Assembly: GCA_050486285.1 (NCBI GenBank)
Contig: JBJHCZ010000007.1
Location: 62,001 to 126,000 of the forward strand
DNA: 64,000 nt
Direction: 5' to 3'
Source: JAITWN01 sp050486285
Lineage (GTDB): Bacteria > Pseudomonadota > Gammaproteobacteria > SZUA-140
Shown one piece after another: positions 1 through 9,301 of the stretch. The notes under the pieces were generated by a model. That model was not told the DNA's origin. It saw only the letters and a program-made list of their open reading frames with translations, and searched no databases. Both the position numbers and the translations under genes were made by a program. Each line of letters starts with the position of its first letter. The first letter of the stretch is position 1.

Positions 1-481
1 CTTCGATCGTGATGTTGTTGTTGGCGTTGCTGTTGCCGCCGAACTCGAGGCCGCGGTACATCGCCTGGGTCGTGTGGAAGGCCTCCGCTGCATCATCGAT
101 GCGCACCATCGCGCCGATCGCGTTGGTCGAGCCGCCCGAGGACACGGTGCCCTCGTAGGCGAAGTCGCCCTGCGAACCGCCGACGTCGGTGACGATCATC
201 TGGATGTATCGCTGGGCGCCGGTGTCGACCTCGCGCATCAGCAGGTTACCACCCGCCTGGGTCGCGGTCATGTTGGTGCAGGTCGCGCCGGTCGGGCAAG
301 GCGCCGCGGTGACGTTGTTCGGGTCGAACAGGGCGTTCTCGATTGTGAAATCGCCCCCGCCGTTGTCGGCGCCGTCATAGGGCAGCGTGTAGGTCGCCGC
401 ACCGGCCGCCAGCACCGAACCGCTGGCGAATGCCATCGCGATCGCGCCGGCCAGCACGGTGTTTCTCTTGTGATTGCTCAT
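1..481 (-). CDS. Secreted protein of unknown function, cassette 1 gene A (partial at window edge)
   Basis: The 5' part of this gene is seen (about 160 codons); the 3' end lies beyond the left edge. ATG at 481 is preceded by AGGAGA about 6 nt away. The N-terminus has a basic start and a hydrophobic core ending in an Ala-x-Ala type site near residue 27, so it is predicted to be exported by Sec. The mature part has a Cys pair in a PCPTGATC motif near residue 60, and the motifs LLMREVDTG and IVTDVGG. All of these recur at matching places in the protein at 10873-11919, so the two are clear paralogues. The gene lies 37 bp downstream of gene B (519-1580) on the same strand, as in the second cassette. 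No known domain is recognised and no function is claimed. Confidence 0.8.
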   Translation of the reverse strand, partial: MSNHKRNTVLAGAIAMAFASGSVLAAGAATYTLPYDGADNGGGDFTIENALFDPNNVTAAPCPTGATCTNMTATQAGGNLLMREVDTGAQRYIQMIVTDVGGSQGDFAYEGTVSSGGSTNAIGAMVRIDDAAEAFHTTQAMYRGLEFGGNSNANNNITIE

Positions 482-518
482 AGTTGCTCTCCTGTAAACT
501 TTTTAGCCGGCGGTCAGG

Positions 519-1580
519 TTACGGAACCAGACCGTGGTTGAAGCCCGGGAACACGCTGTCCATGTTGCCTGCCGGGGTCGGCGTGATCGGCGCAAGGTTC
601 GCGGTACCGGCCGGTACGACGCCCGGCGCAGCGCCGAAGTTCGCATCCCAGGCCGCGAGGCCGCCCGCCGCCGTCTCCCAGACCGCGACGAAGTTCACGA
701 AGCCGACACCGGTGTCGTCCATCGTGTTGTTCGTGTTCGTCCAGTTGAGGCTTTCACCCGTCGTCGCATTGGTGATACGCGACACTTCGAGGATGCGGTT
801 GATGTTGTTGCCGCTGGAATGCATCTCACCGCCGTGCCACAGCAGACCGGTCAGATAGGTCGTGCTGATGTTCTGGCCATTGCTGTAGGTGATCGCGCCG
901 CCGCCCGGGGTCTCGAGCGTGCCGCTGCCCTGGGTGTAGAAGCCCGAGGTCTGGCGGGTGGTGAACGGCGTGCCGCGGTTACCGGCGACGCCATCGATCG
1001 TGTAGTCGAGGCGCATCCTGTCGCCCTGCGTCGTGTTCGTCGAGAACTGCGCGGTGCCGAGCAACTGCTTCTCGTAGTGGAAGCGGACATTGATGCCGTC
1101 GCCCGGGACGATCGTCTGGTACAGGTCGAAGCCGGCTTCATTGCTGCCCGCATCGCGCATCGCGCCGCTGGCCAGTTGGACCTGCATGATGCCCTGGGTG
1201 TCGAGGTCGACGAACTGCAACGCTGCCATATCGAAGCAAGAAACTCCGGGGCAGGTCGCCTGATTCGACGAGCTGACGAAGGACTCGTTGCGGAATGCCG
1301 CTACTCCCGCGGTACCCGAAAATCCTTCCTCGATGGTGATGGTCTGGAAAAAGCCCTGCTCGTCAGGATCGTTGTCCTCGCGAACGCGCGCCTGCAGCAT
1401 GCCGTTCTCACTCAGCAGCACGACGCACTGCGGCGGCGCACACGAGTTCAGCGTGATGATGCCGGCGGTCGCGCTCCACTGATTATAGGAATGACCGCTG
1501 GGCGGCGCGGCCAGCGCCGGCCCGGCGAGCAGAAGGGCTACCGCGCCCGCTCCTGCGCCGAACAGATGTATTCTCTTCAT
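519..1580 (-). CDS. Secreted protein of unknown function, cassette 1 gene B
   Basis: 353 aa. A signal peptide (MKR start, GAVALLLAGPALAA core) ends near residue 25. The mature protein is rich in Asn, Thr, Gly and Ser, with few charges, and has a Cys pair CAPPQC near residue 47 and a second pair CPGVSC near residue 108. It is closely similar along its whole length to the protein at 11956-12990 (shared motifs include VVLLSENGMLQARVR, QFVDLD and VRFHYEK). Near the C-terminus is a W-D-A-N-F-G motif that also occurs, with variation, in the other secreted proteins of this block. ATG at 1580 has AGGAGA 6-7 nt upstream. The gene is the first of a two-gene cassette, with gene A 37 bp downstream. No catalytic motif and no C-terminal sorting signal such as PEP-CTERM was seen. 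Function unknown. Confidence 0.85.
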   Translation of the reverse strand: MKRIHLFGAGAGAVALLLAGPALAAPPSGHSYNQWSATAGIITLNSCAPPQCVVLLSENGMLQARVREDNDPDEQGFFQTITIEEGFSGTAGVAAFRNESFVSSSNQATCPGVSCFDMAALQFVDLDTQGIMQVQLASGAMRDAGSNEAGFDLYQTIVPGDGINVRFHYEKQLLGTAQFSTNTTQGDRMRLDYTIDGVAGNRGTPFTTRQTSGFYTQGSGTLETPGGGAITYSNGQNISTTYLTGLLWHGGEMHSSGNNINRILEVSRITNATTGESLNWTNTNNTMDDTGVGFVNFVAVWETAAGGLAAWDANFGAAPGVVPAGTANLAPITPTPAGNMDSVFPGFNHGLVP

Positions 1581-2017
1581 AGTTTCTCTCCTGGATATTT
1601 TAGGTTAAGGACGCACCCGGCCTTGCGGACGGACGCGTGACCTTCCTGCCATAAAACCCGTAGTGATCCTTGCATCGCAGCCAGAACATCCAAGGCGCAG
1701 CAACCCCTTAGCTGCGCCTCAACCAGGTCTGCCTTCCTTGGGTCTTATGGCCGTATTCGTTACTGACGGGTGGCCTGGGAATTCCGGGCATCGCTTCCTT
1801 ACTGAGGTCTGTTTTACGCCCGGGGATAGAGGAATGCAATAAAAATCGTTTATTAACAATAATATACAACACATATACTAGTTGTTCATATAATTTATGA
1901 ACATACAAGAATACAACTGGCTGTAAATGCGGAGACTTCCAGACGGCTGGCCGGATGACAGCCAGCGGGGAATGTGGTGCTTCGAGGTCAGGGGAGGACG
2001 GTTCGACGACCGTCGGA
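1581..2017. other. 437-bp intergenic region with a strongly AT-rich core
   Basis: No credible gene is seen here. The segment at about 1820-1920 is much richer in A and T than anything nearby. It contains a palindrome with 8-nt arms, TGTTCATA and TATGAACA, at 1883-1903 around a 5-nt centre. Since the genes on both sides read leftward, the segment is upstream of cassette 1 gene B and probably holds its promoter and an operator. I could not fix a convincing -35/-10 pair. Confidence 0.5.
1883..1903. promoter_or_regulatory. Operator-like palindrome in AT-rich segment
   Basis: Perfect 8-nt arms (TGTTCATA, TATGAACA) separated by TAATT, lying about 300 bp upstream of the gene B start at 1580. This is the size and form of a dimeric regulator site. 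The regulator is unknown, and a role in control of gene B is inference. Confidence 0.35.
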
Positions 2018-3034
2018 TCAGGGGGTCGGACGATCGGCGGGGAAAGACCAGGGATTGGCTTCGCGGTGATCGAAGAAGGCATCCCAGTTCGGGTTCTGGC
2101 TGATCCCGCCGCCGACATACTGGTAGGTACCGCCGCTACCGCCGTAGATCAGGTTTTCGTTGGCGGACACGTTAGGCTGGGTGTAAGTGTAGCGCCCGGC
2201 AGTGAGGTGCAGATTCTGCGCATCGGTGGCCATGTCGAACAGCGCCGAGCCCTCGGGAACTGACGGGTTCAGGTGTTCGACGGTATTGGTGACCGCGCTC
2301 GGGGTATTCAGCGTGTTGTAACGGTTGCCGGTCGAATCCATGAAAAAGTGCACGCGAATGTCGCCGGTCTCGATCGTATTCGTGATGTTCGGCTTGTCGA
2401 GAAAGCGATCCTTGAGGAAGTCCGAGGTGAGATCGCCATCCCTGACGAGCTGGCGCATCTGGACACGCTCCGGGTTGCCGCTGGCATTGCCGCTGAACAA
2501 CGCATTCGGATTCAGCGGCGACATGCCGTTGCCTTCGCCGAAGCCGTCCGCGCCTGCGCCACGGCTGGACGATGAAAAAGAGGACAGCGGTCCCTCGGAG
2601 ATGTTCGCGCACGGACCGCCGGCCGGAGGGCAGTTGAACGGTATGCCTTGCTCCGCCGGTTCGAACGCCAGTTCCTGCGCCTCGATCGGGAAGATCAGGC
2701 CCACGCCCATGCGAATGAAGACTTCCTGCGCGAAGCCGCCCTCGGGGTCTCCGATGATCATGTGGTAATAGTTGTTGCCGTCGAGGGTCGCGATGCCGTA
2801 GTAGAACGGCGTCTGCCCGAGCGTATACGCGGGATTACCATCGTTGTCGTGCCAGACGGCGCACAGATTCGGCGTATCGCAGCCTAGGGTATTGAAGGCG
2901 GGATTCGATTGCGTGCCCTGCGACCAGTTCAGCACGAACTCCGCGGAGGCCGGCGGGATCCACAACAGCGCGGCGCCCGCGACGACCGCAGCGCGCATCG
3001 CGACTCTGCCTGACTTGGATCGTGATCGGGTCAT
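2018..3034 (-). CDS. Secreted protein of unknown function, distant relative of the cassette proteins
   Basis: 338 aa from ATG 3034, chosen because the following residues form a basic segment and a hydrophobic core (AAVVAGAALLWIPPASA) with a signal peptidase site. An in-frame start at 3112 would put about 26 charged residues in front of the signal. The mature protein begins FVLNWSQG, has a Cys pair CDTPNLC, a serine run (SSFSSSSRG), and ends near N-W-D-A-F-F and NPWSFP. The early W-S plus Cys pair and the late W-D-A-x-F motif are arranged as in the gene B proteins at 519-1580 and 11956-12990, which suggests distant homology. It lies 140 bp downstream of the outer-membrane protein gene at 3175, same strand. 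No enzyme motif is seen. Confidence 0.75.
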   Translation of the reverse strand: MTRSRSKSGRVAMRAAVVAGAALLWIPPASAEFVLNWSQGTQSNPAFNTLGCDTPNLCAVWHDNDGNPAYTLGQTPFYYGIATLDGNNYYHMIIGDPEGGFAQEVFIRMGVGLIFPIEAQELAFEPAEQGIPFNCPPAGGPCANISEGPLSSFSSSSRGAGADGFGEGNGMSPLNPNALFSGNASGNPERVQMRQLVRDGDLTSDFLKDRFLDKPNITNTIETGDIRVHFFMDSTGNRYNTLNTPSAVTNTVEHLNPSVPEGSALFDMATDAQNLHLTAGRYTYTQPNVSANENLIYGGSGGTYQYVGGGISQNPNWDAFFDHREANPWSFPADRPTP

Positions 3035-3174
3035 CGCCGGGCGTTTGCTCCAATCATGTCGGCCTTTGGTCTGACACCGGAGATTATATCTCAAGGGGCG
3101 ATTCTGTACCAATCGCCGGCCCCGGCGCGATACTGATTATATTTTCTACTTCAATCAACAGCCTGTGAGCTGGC

Positions 3175-4155
3175 CTAGAAATAGATATTGACCCGCACCC
3201 CGACCCTGAAGCCATCGAAGCCCAGCCGGATCGGGGTATAGAAACTGTCACGCGTGGCCGGATCCTCGAGATCCTCAACCGTTGCGCCCGGATTCAGGAA
3301 CCCCAGTGTCCCGTCCGGCATGCGCCGGAACGGCAGGCCGAGGCGATTGATCGCGTCGCCGGTGCTGAAGTCATCGCGCAAGTCGACCTGGCGCAGGCTG
3401 AACTCGCGCTCGCCGATCATGTATCCGCCCTCGACACCGATCGAGAACCAGTCATTCAGAAACCACTCGCCGCCGATGCCGATCTGTCCCATGAACAGCG
3501 ACGCCGAATCAGCCTCGGCGACCATGTTGCGACGCACGCCGATGAGGTCATTGATCGGCGAGTCGGTGAACAGGAAGGTCCACTCCTCGCGGTAGTCGAT
3601 GTCGAAGACTTCGTGGATGGTCAGACGACTGTAGAGGCGGAAGTTGTCCCGCTTCATCATCGTGTAGCGCCAGCCGAGCGTGTACTCGTTGAACGAGATC
3701 TTGCCGCGGCGCTCGCTCTCGACGATGTTGCTGACGAAGTACTGCTGTACCGGCAGGTTACCAACGCTTCGACTCGACGACACATGCTCCATCGAACCGA
3801 AGCCGATGATGAAGGCATGGCGGTCGTTCGCATGCCAGGCGAATTCGATGCTGCCGAGCGGCCCCGCGCGTACGGACCCGAGGTTGTTGGAGTAGCTGAA
3901 GGGGATCACCTCGGTTTCGTTGGCATCTTCGCCGTCGGCGCCGCCGCCGGTGGAGCCTTCGCGCACCAGCACCGTCGCGGTGCCCAGAAACGATGAGCGG
4001 TAGAGGCCGTCGTCGAGATGCCCGAGACTCGGCAGGTGTCCGCCAAGACCGAAGGAGACACTCCAGCGATCATCGAACGCGAATGCTGCCGGCGCGCCGG
4101 AAAGCAGCAGCATCGCGATCAGGAGTGAGGCCGGTATTCGAGGGCGCGCGATCAA
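3175..4155 (-). CDS. Predicted outer-membrane beta-barrel protein
   Basis: 326 aa. Signal peptide (SLLIAMLLLSGAPAAFA) followed by alternating polar and hydrophobic stretches typical of beta strands. The C-terminus ends in Asn-Ile-Tyr-Phe, the terminal aromatic expected of a BAM substrate. The start is TTG at 4155, with GAGG about 10 nt upstream; the first ATG (residue 15) would cut the signal peptide. The gene begins 12 bp after the RND exporter gene, so it is very probably translated from the same mRNA. It is the last gene of the module that starts at 9198 and may be the outer-membrane partner of the exporter or a structural barrel. No specific family was recognised. Confidence 0.75.
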   Translation of the reverse strand: MIARPRIPASLLIAMLLLSGAPAAFAFDDRWSVSFGLGGHLPSLGHLDDGLYRSSFLGTATVLVREGSTGGGADGEDANETEVIPFSYSNNLGSVRAGPLGSIEFAWHANDRHAFIIGFGSMEHVSSSRSVGNLPVQQYFVSNIVESERRGKISFNEYTLGWRYTMMKRDNFRLYSRLTIHEVFDIDYREEWTFLFTDSPINDLIGVRRNMVAEADSASLFMGQIGIGGEWFLNDWFSIGVEGGYMIGEREFSLRQVDLRDDFSTGDAINRLGLPFRRMPDGTLGFLNPGATVEDLEDPATRDSFYTPIRLGFDGFRVGVRVNIYF

Positions 4156-4167
4156 GACCCGGGATCC

Positions 4168-6681
4168 TCAGGGCTGCTCCGGCTGTTCGCGCAAGTTCAT
4201 CACTCGCTCGAAGCGCGGACGGAAGTATGAAAACGTCAGCGGCAGCACGATCAGCGCGACCGCGCAGGCGACCACCATATAAGACGAGACGAACCAGCCG
4301 AGCTTGATGTGCGGCGGGAACTGTGACAGCGCCAGGATCAGGAAGCCGGCGGTGACGACCGTCGCGTTGAACACGATCGGCTTGCCGACCGAGCGCATCG
4401 CGCCGAGCACCGCCTCGCGCGCGTCCTTGCCGTGCTGGCGTTCGAGCGCATAGCGCGAGAGGTAGTGCACCGTGTAGTCGACGCCGACGCCGATCGCGAC
4501 GCCGGCGGCGAGCACCGTCGACACGTCCATCGGCACGCCGAGCCAGCCGGCGGCGCCGGCGACGACGACGGTCGTCAGGGTGACCGGAATCACGGTAATG
4601 AGGCCGGCGGCCAGCGAGCGGAACAAGATCATCGCCATCAGCAGGATGCCGATCTTCGACAGCAGGATCGCGGCGACCTGGCTGTTGATGAGCAGATCGG
4701 CCCAGATATAGGAATTGTTGGCCGAACCGGCGAAGTTGATCAGCACGTCGAATTCGGCGAACTCGCGATCGGCGTATTCGCGCGTCCTGTCGATGATGTC
4801 TTTCAGCACCTGGGTATGATCGGAATTGATCGCGAAGGTGACGTTGGTCTGGCTGTAGTCGTAGTTGACGACCTCGTCGAGCAGCTCCGGCCGGCCCGAC
4901 ACCGACAGCAGGAACAGGTACTCGCCGATCTCGCGCCGCGACTCCGGCAGCACGTTGAAGGCCGGGTCGCCGGCATGCAGGCTCTTGTTCGTGCTCTTGA
5001 TGAAATCGATCAGCGACACCGAGCCGCCGACGTGATCCATCGATTCGACGTAGGCGATCATGTCCTCGATGCGCTTGAGCAGGGCCGGTGACTTCAGCGC
5101 ATCGGTCTGGATGCCGTCGATGACGACGTTGAGGAAGATCGTGCCGTCGAATTTCTCGTTCAGCAGGTCGTTCGAGATCGTGACCTCGGAATCGTCCTTG
5201 AAGTCGCCGATCCAGCTCGAATCGACGTACAGCTTGTGCGCGCCGATGCCGATCGCGGCGATGACCGCGAGCACGGCGACGGCGGCAATGTTGCGCTTCG
5301 CCATCAGGCCGTTCGCCATGCCGACCAGTACACGCGCCAGCGCGCCGTTCTCGTTATGGACGCGCATCGAGCGCCGGCGCGCGAGATAGCCGCTGACATG
5401 CGGGCGCATCAGCGTCAGCGCCGCCGGCACCAGCGTCACCGAGGCCAGCCAGCAAAACACGATGCCGAGCGCGGTGAACACGCCGAAGACCTTGAACGGC
5501 GGCATCTCCGCCCACCACAGCGACAGGAAGCCGACCGCGGTCGTCAGCGTCGTGATCAGCAGCGGCATCGCCAGCTCGTCCATGACCTGCTGCACGAGGC
5601 CGCGCGCATCACGCTGGGCATCGGCGATGACCTCGTCCTGGTAGTGACTGAGTACGTGCAGCGCGTCGGCGATGCCGACCGCGATGATGATGACCGGCAG
5701 CATCGTCGAGATCGTGTACATCGGCACGCCGAGCGCGGCCATCAGGCCGGCGGTCCAGAGGCCGGCGACGACGACGACGCCGAGCGGCAGGATGACGCCG
5801 CGCAGGTTGCGGAACAGCAGGAACAGCGCCGCGCAGATGGTCAGGATCAATAGCGGGATCATCACGTAGAGATCGGCCAGCGCGTGCTGGCCCGAGGTCA
5901 CCTCGATGACCGGGCGCCCGGCCATGTAGAAGCGGTCGCCGTTCGGCGCGACCTGCGAGATCAGGTCCTGCTGCCAACCGCCGCCCCACTCGCCGTCGCC
6001 CCACTCCTGGCCCTCCCAGTTGCCGCCGCCCCAGCCGCCCTGGCGGTCGGACTGGCGGCGCTCGCCGCCGGTGTCGTCCCAGCTTGCGCTGGCGCCGCCG
6101 TGGAGTTCCTCGAACAGCATCGCGCGCACCTGGAAGTAGGACATGTAGCGATGCTCGATGCCCTCCTTGAGCTTGACGCGGATCATCGTCGCCTTGCCGT
6201 CGGCCGACACCAGGTTGCCGACGAACAGGTCGGCATTGTCGAACACCAGTTCCTTCAGCCGCGCGATGTCGGCCTCGCCGGGCTCGTCGGTCTCGAGCAG
6301 CGGCACGTTCATCAGTGTCTCTTCGTCGCCGAGGAACACCGTCGCGGAGGCCAGCGACGCGATATCGACGCGGCGCTGCACCAGCACGCCGGGCAGCTCC
6401 GCGACCTTGTCGGTCAGGCGGGCGACGCGGGCGAGCGTCTCAGGATTGAAGATACCGTCCTCGTTGACGATCGCGATGATGATCGAGTCCTTGACATGGA
6501 AGGTGTCGGCGACCAGCTCGTCGTACATGATCGCGGGATGGCCGGGCGGGAAATAGACGCGGGCGTCGGTCTCCCACTTCAGGCCGGTCGTCGCGATGGC
6601 TGCCAGGACGGTAACGATCAGCACGCAGAGCAGTACTGCGCGCGGAAATTCGGTCGGTAACCGGTATAGCCTTCTCAACAT
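4168..6681 (-). CDS. RND superfamily exporter, MMPL type (COG1033-like)
   Basis: 837 aa inner-membrane transporter. One N-terminal membrane helix (about residues 13-32) is followed by a large periplasmic domain and a membrane block from about 260. A second periplasmic domain starts after about residue 475, with a second membrane block from about 660. This duplicated topology is that of proton-driven RND/MMPL exporters of hydrophobic compounds. Motifs such as GVDYTVHYLSRY in the second block and VGIADALHVLSHY in the first are the usual helix-4 signatures. Odd feature: residues about 196-238 of the first periplasmic loop form a Gly/Trp/Asp-rich low-complexity insert (for example GGWGGGNWEG). 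It lies between the DUF1302-type protein and the small barrel protein. In this COG1033 group a LolA-like periplasmic protein usually accompanies the exporter, as here at 8383. Substrate unknown; a lipid is a reasonable guess. Confidence 0.9.
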   Translation of the reverse strand: MLRRLYRLPTEFPRAVLLCVLIVTVLAAIATTGLKWETDARVYFPPGHPAIMYDELVADTFHVKDSIIIAIVNEDGIFNPETLARVARLTDKVAELPGVLVQRRVDIASLASATVFLGDEETLMNVPLLETDEPGEADIARLKELVFDNADLFVGNLVSADGKATMIRVKLKEGIEHRYMSYFQVRAMLFEELHGGASASWDDTGGERRQSDRQGGWGGGNWEGQEWGDGEWGGGWQQDLISQVAPNGDRFYMAGRPVIEVTSGQHALADLYVMIPLLILTICAALFLLFRNLRGVILPLGVVVVAGLWTAGLMAALGVPMYTISTMLPVIIIAVGIADALHVLSHYQDEVIADAQRDARGLVQQVMDELAMPLLITTLTTAVGFLSLWWAEMPPFKVFGVFTALGIVFCWLASVTLVPAALTLMRPHVSGYLARRRSMRVHNENGALARVLVGMANGLMAKRNIAAVAVLAVIAAIGIGAHKLYVDSSWIGDFKDDSEVTISNDLLNEKFDGTIFLNVVIDGIQTDALKSPALLKRIEDMIAYVESMDHVGGSVSLIDFIKSTNKSLHAGDPAFNVLPESRREIGEYLFLLSVSGRPELLDEVVNYDYSQTNVTFAINSDHTQVLKDIIDRTREYADREFAEFDVLINFAGSANNSYIWADLLINSQVAAILLSKIGILLMAMILFRSLAAGLITVIPVTLTTVVVAGAAGWLGVPMDVSTVLAAGVAIGVGVDYTVHYLSRYALERQHGKDAREAVLGAMRSVGKPIVFNATVVTAGFLILALSQFPPHIKLGWFVSSYMVVACAVALIVLPLTFSYFRPRFERVMNLREQPEQP

Positions 6682-6707
6682 ATCAACGTCCCCGACTGGA
6701 TCCAGGA

Positions 6708-8198
6708 TCAGAATGCATACTTGAACTCCACGAACAAGCGGTCGTTATTGCGAAAATTGCCGAGGAACTGCGAGCGCTGATCGATCTCGATCAGGTTCGT
6801 CGGCCGCCCTCCCTCGAAGGCAACGCCCTGTTGCGATGGCTTGCCCCAGAACAGGTCGGCGCCGACCGCGACCTGGAACCGGTCCGTGACATCGAAGGCC
6901 ACCTTGGGCTTGAGATAGGCCTCATCGAGATTGATCAGCGCGATTCCGAGCAGGCTGAATACCGCCCGGCGTTCCGGGATCTCCTTGCGCACGAACAGGT
7001 TCAGTGCCGTGTCGTATTCATCCTGGATGATCTCGATGGCATAGTCGAGGATGATCCACTGGGTCAGGCCTATCGAGAAATCGGTACGCCAGAGATTGAA
7101 ATCGAGGCCGAGCCCCCAGCGGATATGATCGCGGCGCAATTCACCGAGATTGTCGAGAAATCCATCGCTGTCGATATCGGCGGCGGCGGTGCCGAAAAAC
7201 TTGTCCTGGACGTAGGCGGCCTCGCCCTTGATGACCTGACCGAAAAACGGCCGCTGGAAGGTCAGGCCATACATGTGAATACGGGTATAGGTCGGAAAGA
7301 ATTCCGGGTCCGGTGAGCCGACGCCGGCGTCGACGGGTACGAGCCTGAACAGCACCGGGAAGTCGTCCCAGGTGTAGAAATAACTGAGCGCGACTTCGGT
7401 CATGCCGATCATGCGTTGCACGCGGATGGCGAATTCCGAGTTCTCGAGATTGCTGGACGGATAGTTCATGATGTTGTTGCCGTCCTCGTCCGTGATGTCC
7501 TGCAACAGCTCCCACTCCGAGCCGCGCGGCGCGGGCTTGTGGAAACGAAGATCGGGTATCCACAATACCTGGTAGTTGGTATTCTCGGCGAAATAATCGA
7601 CGCGCAGCTTCCACAGCGGAATGCGATAGTCCATCAGGTCAGGCAGGATCAGCTCGCGGAAGTCCATCGGGTTGATCTCGTCGACGACGCGCACGCCGGT
7701 CAGCACGCCCCAGACCACATACTGCCTGCCGATGCGGATGTCCATCCGGTCGAACTCGATGTCCAGGTAGAATTCCCGGAGATCGACGACGCGATTGTCT
7801 TCCTCGCGCCCGAGGTTTTCAATGAAGGCCAGCGGCTGGATGATATCGCGCTCCGCGCGCGCCGACATCGTCCGGTAATCGAACAGGTCGTAGGCCAGAT
7901 CGTAATAGGCCCAGCCCGACCCGTGCAGTTCGTAGCGGCTGCCGAAGCGGTAATTGCCGTCGATGGAGATGATGTTGCGAATCTTCGTGAACGAACGCGG
8001 TTCACGGAAGCGGTAGGCGGTTTCGTTCTTCAGATAGCCCGACCAGGTCACGTCGTCACGCAAGGTGCTCCACAAACCCGCCCAGGCATTGGCGCTGAAC
8101 AGCGGCGCGATCACGATCAGGCACAGGCCCGCAAGCAATACCCGCCCCGGGGTACGCTGCCCACCGCGACGGTCATGAGGATGCTGAAGGCGGACCAT
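6708..8198 (-). CDS. DUF1302-type outer-membrane protein
   Basis: 496 aa from ATG 8198. An upstream TTG (8249) would add 17 residues without improving the signal sequence (RVLLAGLCLIVIAPLFSANAWA). The mature protein is rich in aromatic and charged residues in a beta-barrel pattern, with R-x-G-R-Q-Y-V-V-W-G and an I-N-P-M-D-F-R-E segment typical of DUF1302 proteins, and ends in Lys-Tyr-Ala-Phe. DUF1302 proteins sit in the outer membrane and are often encoded beside RND exporters and LolA-like proteins. Here it lies between them, 26 bp upstream of the exporter and about 180 bp downstream of the LolA-like gene. The transport substrate is not known. Confidence 0.82.
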   Translation of the reverse strand: MVRLQHPHDRRGGQRTPGRVLLAGLCLIVIAPLFSANAWAGLWSTLRDDVTWSGYLKNETAYRFREPRSFTKIRNIISIDGNYRFGSRYELHGSGWAYYDLAYDLFDYRTMSARAERDIIQPLAFIENLGREEDNRVVDLREFYLDIEFDRMDIRIGRQYVVWGVLTGVRVVDEINPMDFRELILPDLMDYRIPLWKLRVDYFAENTNYQVLWIPDLRFHKPAPRGSEWELLQDITDEDGNNIMNYPSSNLENSEFAIRVQRMIGMTEVALSYFYTWDDFPVLFRLVPVDAGVGSPDPEFFPTYTRIHMYGLTFQRPFFGQVIKGEAAYVQDKFFGTAAADIDSDGFLDNLGELRRDHIRWGLGLDFNLWRTDFSIGLTQWIILDYAIEIIQDEYDTALNLFVRKEIPERRAVFSLLGIALINLDEAYLKPKVAFDVTDRFQVAVGADLFWGKPSQQGVAFEGGRPTNLIEIDQRSQFLGNFRNNDRLFVEFKYAF

Positions 8199-8382
8199 CT
8201 CGGCGGAAGGGCTCGCGACGGGTTGCTGCCAGGGAACGGTCGCGGGCAAGGCCCGGCACCGGGTCAGATCAGGTCTCGGCGAAAATATGTAATTAAATCA
8301 GTCACAAATCCTCGCCGAAGCGTTGAACAATGTAAAACAACCCCGCCCCGATGTCAATATCGGGACAGGGTCGCGACCCTGC

Positions 8383-9198
8383 TCAGCGTACTCCCCGCCG
8401 CATCGTGCGCTCGCTGAACATCCTGTCATCCAGGCCGACGTTGACCTCCGCGTTGGTGACCTTGAAGATCGACATGCCGCCGGTGCGCGCGTTCTCGACC
8501 ACGACCTCGTCCCACACCCAGGCATCACCGATACGCTGCCAGGTCAACGTCTGCACCTTGATCAGGCTGTCGCGGGTATCGTAGAACTCGATGCGGCGGA
8601 TGTTGCAATCGGCCCACTCGCCGGTCTTCTCGGCCCAGGTCAGCACGCGACCGTAGAGCGGATTGCGCTCCTTCGCCTTGCTCTCGACGACCCAGAACTG
8701 CTTGCCGTCGCGGGACTCCTCGCGCACCAGCCGATGGTCGTCGGCGTCGAGCGGGCGCCAGCTGATGTCCTGGTAGTTCAGATCGGAGCCGAGGAAGCTG
8801 TCGCCCGGATCGCGCACCGACACGCGGCGCAGCGTATTCAGCGACGGCAGGTACAGCCACTGGTCGGCGTTCTTGCCGGCCTCGGGCAGATAGCCCCAGC
8901 GCATGAACGCGGTGCCGCTGGCGTCCGGCGGGAACTCGGTGAACAGCATCATCTTGTCGACGACCTGATCCCGGCCCTTGTTGTCGATCCAGTAGCGCTT
9001 GTAGACATCGCGGCGCTCGTTGCCGGCGGCGTCGCGAATGGTGACGGCCAGCGTGCTACGCTGGTCCTGGCCCGGATAGGTCTCGAGATCGCAATGGCGA
9101 ATGATGTCGGCGCCGCTCGGGGCCTGTGCCGCCGCGATCGGCGCCACTGCCAGCAGGGTCGCGAACACGACGGCGGACGGGACGAAAGTCGACTTCAT
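8383..9198 (-). CDS. LolA-like outer-membrane lipoprotein-sorting protein (COG2834)
   Basis: 271 aa. Cleavable signal peptide (VFATLLAVAPIAAAQA). The motifs R-x-D-V-Y-K-R-Y-W-I, FMRWGYLPE, QWLYLPSLNTLRRVS, FLGSDLNYQDI and TGGMSIFKV are typical of the LolA-like family that accompanies MMPL-type RND exporters. These proteins have a LolA fold and are thought to carry a lipid or lipid-linked cargo through the periplasm. The start ATG 9198 has AAGGAG 9-10 nt upstream. It is the first gene of the leftward module LolA-like, DUF1302, RND, beta-barrel. A TATAAT-like hexamer on the minus strand lies about 100 bp upstream. It differs from true LolA in length and sequence, so it should not be named lolA. 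Confidence 0.88.
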   Translation of the reverse strand: MKSTFVPSAVVFATLLAVAPIAAAQAPSGADIIRHCDLETYPGQDQRSTLAVTIRDAAGNERRDVYKRYWIDNKGRDQVVDKMMLFTEFPPDASGTAFMRWGYLPEAGKNADQWLYLPSLNTLRRVSVRDPGDSFLGSDLNYQDISWRPLDADDHRLVREESRDGKQFWVVESKAKERNPLYGRVLTWAEKTGEWADCNIRRIEFYDTRDSLIKVQTLTWQRIGDAWVWDEVVVENARTGGMSIFKVTNAEVNVGLDDRMFSERTMRRGVR

Positions 9199-9301
9199 CT
9201 TCGTTAAGCTCCTTCAATCTTGGCTGATCAGTGGAAGGACGGCCGCGGACCTTCCCGCCCCTGGGAGCAGGTGCGCCCGGACATGACGGAATTGTGCGCG
9301 A

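Noticed and set aside
1708..2118. 136-codon frame on the minus strand in the first intergenic region
   Set aside because: It overlaps the 3' end of the secreted protein gene at 2018 in another frame and crosses the AT-rich segment; no start signal or family motif.
8367..8380. Perfect 14-bp palindrome AGGGTCGCGACCCT near the LolA-like gene stop
   Set aside because: Short, no T-run, and not of the GGGGTCAGA type; likely chance in GC-rich DNA.
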